Assembly: GCA_021414245.1 (NCBI GenBank) | Contig: JAIOOU010000016.1 | Location: forward strand, 62,001 to 126,000 | Direction: 5' to 3' | Source: Chloroflexota bacterium | Lineage (GTDB): Bacteria; Chloroflexota; Anaerolineae; Anaerolineales; Villigracilaceae | Length of the DNA: 64,000 nt | Part shown: in pieces, positions 52,689 through 61,777 of the stretch | Position numbering within the stretch: position 1 is the stretch's first letter | Layout of the letters: every line of letters begins with the position of its first letter | Notes under the pieces: generated by a model | What the model was told of the DNA's origin: nothing | Databases searched by the model: none | The model's input: the letters and a program-made list of their open reading frames with translations, nothing else | Position numbers and translations under genes: made by a program

Positions 52689-54149
52689 ATGAAAATGTCT
52701 TTCCCTGCCAGGATCTATTTCATTGCAGTATTTTTGAGAATGGTTCCTATCCTCCTGACCCGCGGGCTGGGAATTGGCCTGGACGATATGTTCCAGTACG
52801 ATATGCTGGCAAGAAGCCTGGCCTCCGGGCATGGATACCGCTGGTATGCCCGGGTAGACCTGGATCGACTGAAGTCCTATGTGAATTTTGATCTTTCCTC
52901 TGCTCAAGGCTATGATCCTAAATATGGGCTTTACACGTCCTTTCGGGCCCCCTTGTATCCGGTTTTTCTTGCTTTTGTATATCTGTTGAGCGGGATGGGT
53001 TTCACGCGTTTTCTTGCGGCCCGCCTGGTTCAAGCTGTATTTCTTGGTGCCCCACTGGCTCCGCTGACTTATTTTACAGCCCTGCATTTCTTTTCATCCT
53101 CAGGGCTGTCTGAACAGGGATATGGCGAAAAGACGGCAGTCATCGCTGCCTGGCTGGTCGCTTGCTATCCCACATTGCTTGTCTATCCGTTGGGATTGGG
53201 CACGGAGAATCTTTTTTTCGTCCTCCTGCTTGCCTCAATTCTCCTCCTGTTGATCAATATCCGGAAACCTGCATTCATGCTGTTGCCGGTTTCCGGAGCC
53301 CTTCTGGGACTGACGACGCTTACACGTTCCGTGATCCTGCCCTTTGCAGGCGCAGCCATCCTTTTTCTGTTTTACCTGCACGGCAAGAAGGCGGTTTGGG
53401 CCGGGATTGCCCTGATTCTGGTCATCACACCGTGGGTGATCCGGAATTCCCTGCTGCATGACAGGTTAACCGGTGTTGAAACCTCGCTCGGATATAACTT
53501 GTACCTTGGTTATCATCCCAATGGAAATGGCTCGTTTGTTTTTGGTCCGTCCCTTGACCTGCTCACGATCATGGATGATGCCAGGCGGGATGAGATCGGA
53601 ACCCAAAAGGCGATCGGATTCATCAAACAGCAGCCGGGCAGATTTATTCCCCTGGCCATTGAGCGTCTGCGATTTTTCTTTGGATTGGAAAAACGGGTCT
53701 TGATGTATTTTTATTCGAACAATTTGATCGGATATCTGCCGAAGCCCGCCCTGTTGACCCTTGCGGCGATCCTGTTGCTGCCGTTTGTGGTCATTTCGGT
53801 TTCAGCTGTGCTCGGCCTGCCTCTTTTGAAGTGGGATGCTCAAACGATTTTATTTTTGCTGCTGTTCGTTTTTTATCTGTTGCCGCACGTATTTATTTTA
53901 TCCGAAGACCGTTTTCATCTGGCCCTGGTGCCTTTTCTGGCTATTCTGGCTGCCCGGTCATGGATCGGGGGATTTCAGGAATTACGGACGCGTTGGTACG
54001 CGTCCAATTCGAGAAAATGGCTGGTTGCCCTGTCTCTTCTGTGTGTTTGCCTGTTACTCCTGAATTGGGGCACTGAACTCGCGCGGGATGCAGATAAAAT
54101 AAAAATTCTGCTTGGTCCCTTCGGAAACCGTTCCTTCTTCCCTTATTGA
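52689..54149 (+). CDS. GT-C-like membrane glycosyltransferase
   Basis: The 486-residue protein has about 11 membrane segments and an early loop with GLGIGLDDMFQYDMLARSLASGHGY and FRAPLYPVFLAFVYLLSG, as in ArnT/PMT-type enzymes. The Asp-Asp pair of the first loop is the likely catalytic site. Later loops (RFIPLAIERLRFFFGLEKR) also match this group. The ATG at 52689 has AGGT upstream. The next gene overlaps its stop by 4 bases. Confidence 0.78.
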   Translation: MKMSFPARIYFIAVFLRMVPILLTRGLGIGLDDMFQYDMLARSLASGHGYRWYARVDLDRLKSYVNFDLSSAQGYDPKYGLYTSFRAPLYPVFLAFVYLLSGMGFTRFLAARLVQAVFLGAPLAPLTYFTALHFFSSSGLSEQGYGEKTAVIAAWLVACYPTLLVYPLGLGTENLFFVLLLASILLLLINIRKPAFMLLPVSGALLGLTTLTRSVILPFAGAAILFLFYLHGKKAVWAGIALILVITPWVIRNSLLHDRLTGVETSLGYNLYLGYHPNGNGSFVFGPSLDLLTIMDDARRDEIGTQKAIGFIKQQPGRFIPLAIERLRFFFGLEKRVLMYFYSNNLIGYLPKPALLTLAAILLLPFVVISVSAVLGLPLLKWDAQTILFLLLFVFYLLPHVFILSEDRFHLALVPFLAILAARSWIGGFQELRTRWYASNSRKWLVALSLLCVCLLLLNWGTELARDADKIKILLGPFGNRSFFPY

Positions 54150-54772
54150 GAGACATGATGAAATATTTACTTGGTGAAAAACTTCAATATGACTGGAAGG
54201 TTGTGACAGTCACGATTATCAGCACCCTGCTCTTGATCATTGACCATTACTACCAGATCACCTCCCTGAAGTATTGGGACCGCGTGATTCTCTATCTCCT
54301 GGTCCCTCTTCTTTTGATCCTGCTGGTCTTCCGTGAGCATCCCGGGAATTTCGGTTTTTCATTTGGCGATTGGAAATTGGGGCTCACATATACCGCCATC
54401 GGCATTCTGGTTATGGCGCCCGTCATCTATTATCTTGGAAGCGGGAACGAATCCATGCGGAATTATTACGAGAGATTCCTGCCCGGCCTGCCGTGGACAA
54501 CCTTCCTCGATTTGATCGGATGGGAATTTCTGTTCCGGGGTCTGATCTTGTTTGCGTACGCCCGCAAATTTGGACATGAAGCCTTGTGGCTGCAAGCTGT
54601 GCCTTTTGCGATTGCCCACATCAGCAAACCTGCCATCGAGACTCTTTCCACCGTTTTTGGCGGTTTTTTATTTGGCTGGGTAGCGTACCGAACCCGTTCC
54701 TTCCTGTGGCCCTTCCTGATCCACTGGTTCATTGCCACATTTGTGATCATTGTGGCGGCAGGCGCACTATGA
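54146..54772 (+). CDS. CPBP-family intramembrane protease-like protein
   Basis: The 208-residue protein has about six membrane segments, the motif WEFLFRGLILFAYARKFG and AIAHISKPAIETLSTVFGGFLFGWVAY. These are CPBP (CAAX protease and bacteriocin-processing) motifs 1 and 2, with Glu-x-x-x-Arg. The family usually has Glu-Glu in motif 1; here it is Trp-Glu, so activity should be tested. It overlaps the glycosyltransferase and the GNAT gene by 4 bases each. Confidence 0.82.
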   Translation: MRDMMKYLLGEKLQYDWKVVTVTIISTLLLIIDHYYQITSLKYWDRVILYLLVPLLLILLVFREHPGNFGFSFGDWKLGLTYTAIGILVMAPVIYYLGSGNESMRNYYERFLPGLPWTTFLDLIGWEFLFRGLILFAYARKFGHEALWLQAVPFAIAHISKPAIETLSTVFGGFLFGWVAYRTRSFLWPFLIHWFIATFVIIVAAGAL

Positions 54773-55212
54773 CGGAATATGTTCTTCGCGCGGCATTGGA
54801 GACGGAGTCGGCCCAAATTAAAGCATTAATTCATTTGACGGGCATCAATCCCACCGGTCTGGACTGGAAGCGTTTTCTTGTTGCGGTTGATGAAAAGGGG
54901 AGAGTCATTGGTTGCGGACAGATCAAACCTCACGGGGGGGACATCCGGGAATTGGCCTCCATTGCCGTTCATCCTGATCATCAAGGCCGGGGTATTGCCC
55001 GTGCGGTGATCGAAAGATTGCTGAAGGGTTCGCCGCGCCCGCTCTATTTGACCTGTCTGTCCGTGAACGAGGGTCTGTATCAAAAATTTGGTTTTCATAC
55101 GCTTTCTTATGAATCCATGCCGCGCTATTTTCAAAAATTGGCCAGGTTCTTCCAAATGGCCGACGTCATCCGCCGTTCAGGGAACGAATTAAGGGTCATG
55201 ATGTTGGAGTAA
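54769..55212 (+). CDS. GNAT N-acetyltransferase
   Basis: The 147-residue protein contains ELASIAVHPDHQGRGIARAVIERLL, the acetyl-CoA-binding motif A, and NEGLYQKFGFHTL, motif B. It resembles ArgA/YhbS-type acetyltransferases. The start overlaps the CPBP stop (ATGA). The acceptor is unknown. Confidence 0.87.
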   Translation: MTEYVLRAALETESAQIKALIHLTGINPTGLDWKRFLVAVDEKGRVIGCGQIKPHGGDIRELASIAVHPDHQGRGIARAVIERLLKGSPRPLYLTCLSVNEGLYQKFGFHTLSYESMPRYFQKLARFFQMADVIRRSGNELRVMMLE

Positions 55213-55222
55213 AATCAATATT

Positions 55223-55804
55223 ATGAAAAATGCTTTATATGTTTTGCTTGGGGTCATGGCGGGGTTTGTGCTGGCGGGGGTGCTGGTTTTTGTTTCCCGA
55301 GCTCCAGCTGGGGAACCGATCATCCTGCAGCCAGCACCGACTGCGGCCCCGATAGCAGTACATGTCATCGGCGCTGTGCCGCGTCCGGGATTGTATGAAT
55401 TTCCGTCAGGGGCCCGCGTGCAAAATGCGGTCGATGCCGCTGGCGGGCTTCTGGCGGATGCAAACCCGGACGCCTTAAACCTGGCGGCTCTGCTTGAAGA
55501 TGGGCAGCAATTGGATATTCCTTACAGGGATGGAAGCGCTCCGGCAAATGACACCTCCACTTTTGACCTGCCTTCTGATGCAACCGAAACGCCTGCCGGC
55601 ACCGCCAACGAAGACCTGGTGAATATCAACACTGCCTCCCTGGAGGAGTTGGATGCGCTGCCCGGGATCGGTCCCACCACTGCACAGAAAATCCTGGATT
55701 ACCGCGAAGAAAATGGTCCGTTTACAAGCATCGATGATATTTTGAATGTTTCCGGCATCGGTCCTGCCACCTTTGATGAGATCAAGGACCTGATTACAAC
55801 CTGA
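55223..55804 (+). CDS. ComEA-like DNA-binding protein with SLBB and helix-hairpin-helix domains
   Basis: The 193-residue protein has one N-terminal membrane segment, an SLBB domain (IAVHVIGAVPRPGLYEFPSG, RVQNAVDAAGG) and a C-terminal double helix-hairpin-helix (LVNINTASLEELDALPGIGP in outline, FTSIDDILNVSGIGPATFDEI). ComEA binds double-stranded DNA at the outer membrane face for uptake in transformation. No comEC is adjacent, so competence is possible, not shown. Confidence 0.9.
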   Translation: MKNALYVLLGVMAGFVLAGVLVFVSRAPAGEPIILQPAPTAAPIAVHVIGAVPRPGLYEFPSGARVQNAVDAAGGLLADANPDALNLAALLEDGQQLDIPYRDGSAPANDTSTFDLPSDATETPAGTANEDLVNINTASLEELDALPGIGPTTAQKILDYREENGPFTSIDDILNVSGIGPATFDEIKDLITT

Positions 55805-56379
55805 TGCCTCCCTTCGATCATTTTTCTGCAATCGCCCCGCTTTACGCCCGCGCAACCTATTCAAAATTAATTTATTTGAAGGAATATGCCTCGCTGCCCG
55901 TGGACGGGCTCCTGCTGGATGTGGGTGGCGGGACGGGAAGAGTCTCTTCAACGGTCATGGGCCTGGTCAACGGGGTGGTCATTGCCGATGTGTCTTTTGG
56001 AATGCTAAAAGAGACGCAGCACGCATCGCGCGCGCTCAGGCCTGTGTGCGGCGGTTCTGAATCACTTCCCTTTGCCGACAATTCCTTCGAACGCGTCATC
56101 ATGGTGGACGCGCTGCATCATGTATTGGACCAAAAGAAAAGCGCCCGGGAAATGTTCCGGGTGCTGAAGCCGGGCGGAGTGCTGGTGATCGAAGAACCGG
56201 ATATCCGTACCTTTGGGGTGAAGCTGATCGCCATCGCGGAAAAGTTGCTGGTGATGCGCAGCCATTTTTTCCCGCCGGATAAGATCGCGGAGATGTTTCC
56301 CGGGGAGGAAACATCCATCCGGGTCGGGGAAGGGACAGCCTGGGTGATCATAAAAAAAGCAGGTCATGCACTAGCATAG
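55804..56379 (+). CDS. Class I SAM-dependent methyltransferase
   Basis: The 191-residue protein has LLDVGGGTGRVSS (SAM motif I), VIADVSFGMLKE, FADNSFERVIMVDALHHV and VLKPGGVLVIEEPD, a UbiE/MenG-like layout. The substrate is unknown. It overlaps ComEA by 1 base (TGATG). The C-terminus overlaps a terminator. Confidence 0.88.
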   Translation: MPPFDHFSAIAPLYARATYSKLIYLKEYASLPVDGLLLDVGGGTGRVSSTVMGLVNGVVIADVSFGMLKETQHASRALRPVCGGSESLPFADNSFERVIMVDALHHVLDQKKSAREMFRVLKPGGVLVIEEPDIRTFGVKLIAIAEKLLVMRSHFFPPDKIAEMFPGEETSIRVGEGTAWVIIKKAGHALA

Positions 56380-56396
56380 CATGACCTGCTTTTTTT
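56352..56396. terminator. Bidirectional terminator
   Basis: AAAAAAAGCAGGTCATGC and its complement lie around a 9-base loop. The stem has A-run and T-run at the two ends. It includes the methyltransferase stop and faces the convergent acyl-CoA dehydrogenase. Confidence 0.85.
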
Positions 56397-56425
56397 ATCT
56401 CTAATTGGGAATCAGCGGGTGCCAA

Positions 56426-57577
56426 TTACTCGCTTGCCAAAACATGGCGTGCAATAACCAATCTTTGGATCTCACTCGTCCCTTCCCCGATGGTCATCAG
56501 GCGGGCATCCCGATACATTCGCTCGACTTGATACTCGCGGCTGTATCCGTTCCCTCCATGGATCTGAATGGCTTCATAACACACACGTTCCGCCATTTCC
56601 GTGGCGTATAGCTTGGCCATGGCGGCTTCCTTGTTGAATGGACGGCCCTGATCCTTGACCCAGGCGGCTTTGTGGAGCATGGTCCGCGCCAGCTCGATCT
56701 CGGTGGCCATGTTTGCAAGTTTGAATTGGATGGCCTGGAATTCGGAAATGGACTGGCCGAAAGCTTTGCGTTCGCGCGCATAATCCACGGCGGCTTCAAA
56801 GGCAGCCTGCGCCAGTCCGACGGAAATGCCGCCGATGCTGATGCGTCCGGCGTCCAATGTTGCCAGCGTTTGCTGGAGTCCGCGCCCTTCCACGCCGACC
56901 AGATTGCCAAGCGGCACACGGACATTGTCATAGGTCACGCCATGAGCCGGGGAGCCCCTCAATCCCATTTTCTTCTCGGCCGGGCCGATCGTGAGTCCCT
57001 TCGAATCGGTCGGGACCAGGATCATGCTCAGCGATTTTGAGGCACCCTTTGGGTCGGTGCGGACCAGGGTGATGATGTACTCTGCGATGCCGGCGTTGGT
57101 GCACCACATCTTTGCGCCGTTGATGACCCATTCATTGCCTTGTTTTTCGGCTTTGGTGATCACCCCGCCTTGGATGTCCGATCCCGCGCCGGGTTCGGTC
57201 AGAGCCAGCGCCCCGAGTTTGTTTTTACCTTCCGCCACAAGGGTCAACCACTTCTTTTTAAGTTCCTCTGACCCGTACAGGGTGATCGGCGCGGTGCCCA
57301 ACCCATTGTGGGCAGTGAAGGCCAGTGCGGTGGAACCGCAGCCCCAGCCTAGCTCTTCCATCGCGATGGTCGAGGAGATCATGTCCACATTTGATCCGCC
57401 GTAGGCTTCCGGGATGCTCATGCCCAGCAGACCGATCGGCCCTCCCTTGCGGACCGCGTCCCAGTTAAACGCCTCGTTTTCATCCACTTCCCGCGCTTTG
57501 GGTTTGACCACCTTGCCCACGAAATCGTGGACAGACTTTTTCCAGGCTTTTTGTTCATCACTTAGATCGAAATCCAT
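56426..57577 (-). CDS. Acyl-CoA dehydrogenase, second copy
   Basis: The 383-residue protein has [55 protein letters not shown] and the catalytic end [13 protein letters not shown]. It is distinct from the copy at 46475. It fits medium or branched-chain acyl-CoA dehydrogenases. The DsrE-like gene lies upstream (22 bases). Confidence 0.94.
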   Translation of the reverse strand: MDFDLSDEQKAWKKSVHDFVGKVVKPKAREVDENEAFNWDAVRKGGPIGLLGMSIPEAYGGSNVDMISSTIAMEELGWGCGSTALAFTAHNGLGTAPITLYGSEELKKKWLTLVAEGKNKLGALALTEPGAGSDIQGGVITKAEKQGNEWVINGAKMWCTNAGIAEYIITLVRTDPKGASKSLSMILVPTDSKGLTIGPAEKKMGLRGSPAHGVTYDNVRVPLGNLVGVEGRGLQQTLATLDAGRISIGGISVGLAQAAFEAAVDYARERKAFGQSISEFQAIQFKLANMATEIELARTMLHKAAWVKDQGRPFNKEAAMAKLYATEMAERVCYEAIQIHGGNGYSREYQVERMYRDARLMTIGEGTSEIQRLVIARHVLASE

Positions 57578-57598
57578 TTCACGCTCCTGCGTTTTTCC

Positions 57599-57937
57599 TT
57601 ATATTGTAATCACTTTGGCGGCTTTTGTTTGCGCCTCGATAATGTCCGTCATTCCACCCACGATCCCGATTTGCGTTTGATGGTTCAGACCATAGTATTC
57701 CAGGCAGGTCGAGCAGATGATCAGCCGCACCCCTTTTGCCTCCAGGGCCTTCAGTGGCTCAAGAACCGTTGAGCCTGCAATAGTCAACTTTACCCCTTCG
57801 GTATAAAAACAGATCGCAGAGGGCAGCGAGTTATTCTGCAGAAGCAATTCGAAATATTTGGCAGCCAGCTTAAGTTGCAGATCGAGATCTGCTTTGCCCA
57901 TGCCTGCACTGGCAACGAGAATTACAGTGTCTTTCAT
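57599..57937 (-). CDS. DsrE/YedF-like protein
   Basis: The 112-residue protein has KDTVILVASAGMGKADLDLQ, FELLLQNNSLPSAICFYTEGV and LIICSTCLEYYGL, with a Cys pair in CSTC. This is the DsrE/YedF (sulfur relay) fold; the cysteine might carry sulfur. The ATG at 57937 has AAGGAG 5 bases upstream. It may be joined with the YwiC-like gene that ends 8 bases upstream. Confidence 0.83.
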   Translation of the reverse strand: MKDTVILVASAGMGKADLDLQLKLAAKYFELLLQNNSLPSAICFYTEGVKLTIAGSTVLEPLKALEAKGVRLIICSTCLEYYGLNHQTQIGIVGGMTDIIEAQTKAAKVITI

Positions 57938-57945
57938 GTCGCTCC

Positions 57946-58767
57946 TTAAAGCTTCCAGAAAATGAGGAATAATATTGTCCATAGCGAACTGATGATCAGC
58001 TGGCGGATGCCGATCCGGGTTGGTTTTGCGCCGACAGCCGGATGGTCAATGCCCCACAGCGTTTCCAGCCATTGCAGCAGGAAGGGCATGAAGATCAGCC
58101 GCGGCAGCAAGCCCGTGCCAGGTCCAAGTGTAAGAGTGGCGGCCAGATTGAAAGAGGTGTACAAAAGCGCTCTTCCACCGGCTTTGAATCGGACAGGACG
58201 ATCCGGAACCGATTTCCACTCACGTTGTTCAAGTCGCAAATAGGCATGGATGATACTGGCCGAAATTTGCAGCCAGGAAAGGGCCCATAACCACCATCCA
58301 GGCGGGGAGTACGCGTGGTTGCCAACCCAGTATGCAGCCGGCGCAGCCAGAGACAGCACGCCCGTGGCGAGAATCTCGATGCCCGCCTGTTTTCTTTCTT
58401 CACGCTTGCTGACCAGCCAGAGATGCCGGCAAAAGACCGGAATGCCCGGAATTGCGAGATAGAGAACATATCCATACCCGTTGAGGATCAATTCTGACAG
58501 GGCCAGGGCTGCGACCATGCCGTAGATCAGCACCCAGAAACGGGCGGGATTCAGATCCGTTTTCGGTCGTCTGCCTGAATACACTTTGACGAGAACTGTC
58601 ATCGGCTGGCGGAGCATAAATGCGGACATGACCGCAATGATCAATGCGATTGTGCCTTGATGGATTTGCTCACCTGCAAAAATTCCAACCAGAAGTGGAC
58701 TTAGAATAAAAACCCATGAACCATGGTCCTGCGGGACCGCGATCTGTTTTTTGAAATAATCATGCAT
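57946..58767 (-). CDS. YwiC-like membrane protein
   Basis: The 273-residue protein has about eight membrane segments and begins AVPQDHGSWVFILSPLLVGI, the YwiC-like family opening (xxPxEHGAWxxLxxPxxxG). The function is unknown; relatives occur near respiratory genes. The ATG at 58767 was preferred to one 18 bases earlier because it fits the family. Confidence 0.83.
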   Translation of the reverse strand: MHDYFKKQIAVPQDHGSWVFILSPLLVGIFAGEQIHQGTIALIIAVMSAFMLRQPMTVLVKVYSGRRPKTDLNPARFWVLIYGMVAALALSELILNGYGYVLYLAIPGIPVFCRHLWLVSKREERKQAGIEILATGVLSLAAPAAYWVGNHAYSPPGWWLWALSWLQISASIIHAYLRLEQREWKSVPDRPVRFKAGGRALLYTSFNLAATLTLGPGTGLLPRLIFMPFLLQWLETLWGIDHPAVGAKPTRIGIRQLIISSLWTILFLIFWKL

Positions 58768-58811
58768 GCGCGGGCAAGCATACAAGAAAACCTGCCCGAA
58801 GGCAAGGTTGA

Positions 58812-58817
58812 TATAAT
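58812..58817 (+). promoter_or_regulatory. -10 box of the cyclophilin gene
   Basis: TTGATATAATATG contains TATAAT, 31 bases before the ATG at 58849. The -35 box is weak. Confidence 0.5.
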
Positions 58818-58848
58818 ATGACTTAAATCACCAAAGGAGAAATCTCGA

Positions 58849-59562
58849 ATGGCAAAGAAAAAGAGCGTCAAAAAACCTGAAACAAACAAGACGGACAAGA
58901 CGATCCAATATATTGGCATTGCTGTGATCCTGATCGTGGTTGGATTCATTGCCTGGCCGTATATTCCCAAACCGGAAACCAAAACGCCGGCCGCCAGCTC
59001 CGGAAGCGCAGCGGCCTCACCGGCGTGTGCAATGTTCGATTCCATCCCTGCTTCAGGGCAGTATACAGAAGCCCCGCCTTTAAAGGTGGACACAGCCAGA
59101 CAATATTTCGCGACGGTCACGATGCAAAATGGCGGCGAGTTCGTCATGCAGTTGTATCCTGACAAGGCGCCGGTCACCGTCAACAGCTTTGTTTTCCTGG
59201 CTTGCAAGAACTACTTTAACGGTGTCACTTTCCATCGTGTGCTGGATGGATTTATGGCGCAGGGCGGCGACCCGACCGGGACGGGAATGGGCGGCCCCGG
59301 ATATGAGTTCGCAAACGAGGACAGCGACCTAACCTTTGACAAGGATGGCGTGGTGGCAATGGCCAATGCCGGCCGGGATACGAACGGCAGCCAGTTCTTC
59401 ATCACTTATGGTCCCCAGGAATTCCTGAATGGCGGTTACACCATCTTTGGGCAGGTGGTCGAGGGGATGGATGTGGTCAATGGGCTGACGCGCCGTGATC
59501 CGGATCAGGGCCCCGATTTTACCGGTGATGCGATCGCCACGATTGTGATCGCCGAAAAATAA
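58849..59562 (+). CDS. Membrane-anchored cyclophilin-type peptidyl-prolyl isomerase
   Basis: The 237-residue protein has a Lys-rich start, one membrane segment (about residues 20-40) and a cyclophilin domain: FHRVLDGFMAQGGDPTGTG, SQFFITYGPQEFLNGGYTIFGQVVEGMDVV. Arg and Phe of the FHR and FFI sites are present. It speeds proline isomerisation of exported proteins on the outer side. AAAGGAG precedes the ATG. Confidence 0.93.
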   Translation: MAKKKSVKKPETNKTDKTIQYIGIAVILIVVGFIAWPYIPKPETKTPAASSGSAAASPACAMFDSIPASGQYTEAPPLKVDTARQYFATVTMQNGGEFVMQLYPDKAPVTVNSFVFLACKNYFNGVTFHRVLDGFMAQGGDPTGTGMGGPGYEFANEDSDLTFDKDGVVAMANAGRDTNGSQFFITYGPQEFLNGGYTIFGQVVEGMDVVNGLTRRDPDQGPDFTGDAIATIVIAEK

Positions 59563-59575
59563 GCGTTGATCAATT

Positions 59576-59620
59576 AAACAAAAGAAGGATGAAGCACCCT
59601 GCTTCATCCTTCTTTTGTTT
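59576..59620. terminator. Bidirectional terminator
   Basis: A 21-base perfect inverted repeat with a CCC loop (AAACAAAAGAAGG...CCTTCTTTTGTTT). It serves the cyclophilin gene and the convergent Nmad2 gene. Confidence 0.9.
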
Positions 59621-59638
59621 TCCGGATTCGGGTTGGGG

Positions 59639-60292
59639 CTATTCGTCCTCTTCAAGATCCCGCAAAGAGCAAATGGCCTGCAGCTCCTTCTCACGGGAAT
59701 ATTGTTTCTTAAGCTGCGGGTCGCCAAAGGCCTTGTTTGGGACAATATCCATGTTTTCAACCCAGTGAATAAAGGTTTCAAGCAGGATCTGATTTTCGCT
59801 GGTTTGATGGCCCTTGCCGGTATCCTTTAAATCCTTCAGGTCTTCAGGCAGTTTAACCGGCTGGTCACCGAAATAATAAAACTGTTTTGAAACCAGTGCA
59901 AAGCGGCCGCCCAGGTCTTTTTCCATATTGTTCTCACGGTGTATCCCTGTCCGTATTTTTATATTTTCAGATGAGAGGTAGTTATAAATGCAATCTCCCA
60001 TGCGCATACGATAATCCCGGCTGCGCCAATCCGGTTTCTTTTTGGGAACGAAGGTCTTGCAGAATTGGTCGTATTCCTCCAGGGTCATTTTGCCTGTGAC
60101 TTTCATGGCGTACACAATGGAGTCTGAGATATCACCGATGGGAGATTGGGCCGACCCGAGGCCAACGACCCAATCGTCCACTTCAGCGGCCAGGCGGATC
60201 GAAGGCTTGCGTATGGCCAGGGAGCACACGCCCCAAAATGGATTTGGGGCGGCGCCATCGTCGCAGGCCAGGGTATAGAAGATTAATTTCAT
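59639..60292 (-). CDS. Nmad2-like (nucleotide modification associated domain) protein
   Basis: The 217-residue protein starts LIFYTLACDDGAAPNPFWGVCSLAIRKPSIR, and continues DDWVVGLGS. This opening is that of the Nmad2 family, found near genes that make modified bases in phages and defence islands. No modifying enzyme is visible close by. The protein ends with Glu/Asp-rich LRDLEEDE. It is the last gene of a three-gene minus-strand unit. Confidence 0.75.
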   Translation of the reverse strand: MKLIFYTLACDDGAAPNPFWGVCSLAIRKPSIRLAAEVDDWVVGLGSAQSPIGDISDSIVYAMKVTGKMTLEEYDQFCKTFVPKKKPDWRSRDYRMRMGDCIYNYLSSENIKIRTGIHRENNMEKDLGGRFALVSKQFYYFGDQPVKLPEDLKDLKDTGKGHQTSENQILLETFIHWVENMDIVPNKAFGDPQLKKQYSREKELQAICSLRDLEEDE

Positions 60293-60333
60293 GTGTTGTT
60301 TCGGTTTCCTTATTTTCTGAAAGAAATATCAGG

Positions 60334-60600
60334 TTAATACAGGTCTGGGTCATCCACGATGGCGGGTGGCTCGGAGATCAGGGCATGGGGCCAGGCTCCG
60401 CTTTCGTGCATCATGGCCGCCAATTCATAGGGTGTTAGAAGATATTCCAATTCCTGCGTTTCGACAAATTCCAGGATCAATTTGTGCGAGGGTTTTTCGG
60501 TCTTGAAACTTTTTTGAACGCGGCCGAGGAAATATTTCGCACTCTCAGGCGAGATCTGATAGCGCGCGGAGATCGCTTCGTAGGGCTTGAGTTTATCCAT
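60334..60600 (-). CDS. Small protein of unknown function
   Basis: The 88-residue protein is helical, with a C-terminal acidic end (PAIVDDPDLY) and YQISPESAKYFLGRVQK near the start. No family was recognised. It lies 12 bases after the HAD gene and 41 bases before Nmad2, so it is part of their unit. A stretch AAATGGATAAACTC holds the ATG, with GGAAAAAATGG ribosome site. Confidence 0.6.
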   Translation of the reverse strand: MDKLKPYEAISARYQISPESAKYFLGRVQKSFKTEKPSHKLILEFVETQELEYLLTPYELAAMMHESGAWPHALISEPPAIVDDPDLY

Positions 60601-60612
60601 TTTTTCCTTATT

Positions 60613-61317
60613 TTACAGTTCGATCTGTTTCAATAATTCCGTCAGTTGTCCCATGTTTTCAAGCTGGTAAAACCCGCTCTGTTCATTTGAAGGCACCTCT
60701 GCGGCCTCATGCAGCCAGGTGGTTTCGTACGGGATGTAAACTGCGCTTCCGCCCAACTCCAGGATGGGCAGGATATCAGACCGGATCGAATTGCCGACCA
60801 TCAACAAGTTATTTGCGGAGATCGAGTGTTTTTTTAGGATATGCGCGTAGCTATCGGCTGTCTTGTGACTCACCACTTCGATGGAATGGAAATATTTGCC
60901 CAATCCGGAACGTTCGATTTTTGTTTCCTGATCCAACAGATCTCCCTTTGTAATGACCATCAAGCGGTGGTCCCGGGCAAGTTGCGGCAGGGTGGCAGCT
61001 ACGTGATCAAGCAGCTGCACATCAGCGCCCAGCATTTCGCGGGCCAGATCGATCAATGTCTGTATATCCTTGCCGTTAATGCGTCCTTCGGTCAGCTCTA
61101 CAGCCGTTTCGATCATCGAAAGCGCGAAGGCTTTAATCCCATACCCGAAATGCCGGATGTTCCGGGTTTCGGTTTGGTATAGGCGTTCATTTACCCATTC
61201 CGGATTATGATATTGAGACAACAGGCTGGCAAACCGGTTTTGAGCTTCCACGTAAAAGCGCTCGTTGTGCCAGAGGGTATCGTCCGCGTCAAATGCTATG
61301 ATCTCAAACCTGGACAT
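60613..61317 (-). CDS. HAD-family hydrolase
   Basis: The 234-residue protein has motif I IIAFDADDTLWHNE, motif II MVITKGDLLDQ, the conserved Lys in VSHKTADSY, and motif IV MVGNSIRSDI. It fits the phosphoglycolate phosphatase or pyrimidine nucleotidase group. The substrate is unknown. GAGGAATG precedes the ATG. Confidence 0.87.
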   Translation of the reverse strand: MSRFEIIAFDADDTLWHNERFYVEAQNRFASLLSQYHNPEWVNERLYQTETRNIRHFGYGIKAFALSMIETAVELTEGRINGKDIQTLIDLAREMLGADVQLLDHVAATLPQLARDHRLMVITKGDLLDQETKIERSGLGKYFHSIEVVSHKTADSYAHILKKHSISANNLLMVGNSIRSDILPILELGGSAVYIPYETTWLHEAAEVPSNEQSGFYQLENMGQLTELLKQIEL

Positions 61318-61367
61318 GAATGCATTCCTCGAAAATCATGATTAATGCTCTCTCTAAATGGATTTTG

Positions 61368-61373
61368 ATTATA
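61368..61373 (-). promoter_or_regulatory. -10 box of the HAD-Nmad2 unit
   Basis: TATAAT on the minus strand lies about 50 bases before the ATG at 61317. On the plus strand the same DNA reads GATTATACAATAGG and could act for the 61441 gene. Confidence 0.45.
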
Positions 61374-61440
61374 CAATAGGATGCCGGGCCGGATATCCTG
61401 GCCTGACTGGGTTACCATCTCTGAAAGAAGGAGGCACGCA

Positions 61441-61683
61441 ATGACGGAAAAATTTACAAAGGGGGAGGCGCATGGCTGCATTGTTTGTGGAAAATTGTAT
61501 CAGGTATATGTGGTCAATGATGCGAACGGAAAGTATATCGATTGCAAGGTGATGAGCGCCGGAGCCCGGCATGTCCCGGATTCCCGCAGGCCTTTGGTTG
61601 CCTGTGAAAAACACACTGCGGAGCAGGTGGAGGCAGCTGTTGTTCGTGTCTATGGTGCTCAACCGGATGATGGTGATGCGTAG
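61441..61683 (+). CDS. Small Cys-containing protein of unknown function
   Basis: The 80-residue protein has CIVCGK near residue 14 and single Cys at about residues 35 and 55 (VACEKH), so it may bind zinc. No family was recognised. GAAGGAGG lies about 6 bases before the ATG. Confidence 0.65.
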   Translation: MTEKFTKGEAHGCIVCGKLYQVYVVNDANGKYIDCKVMSAGARHVPDSRRPLVACEKHTAEQVEAAVVRVYGAQPDDGDA

Positions 61684-61777
61684 CAGCCTTGCGTGAACAG
61701 GGATGATGGGCTGGTAAGAAAATAACCGGCGCTCTTGTCTCAACCACTAAATATCATTTGATGACAGGAAATCGAAA

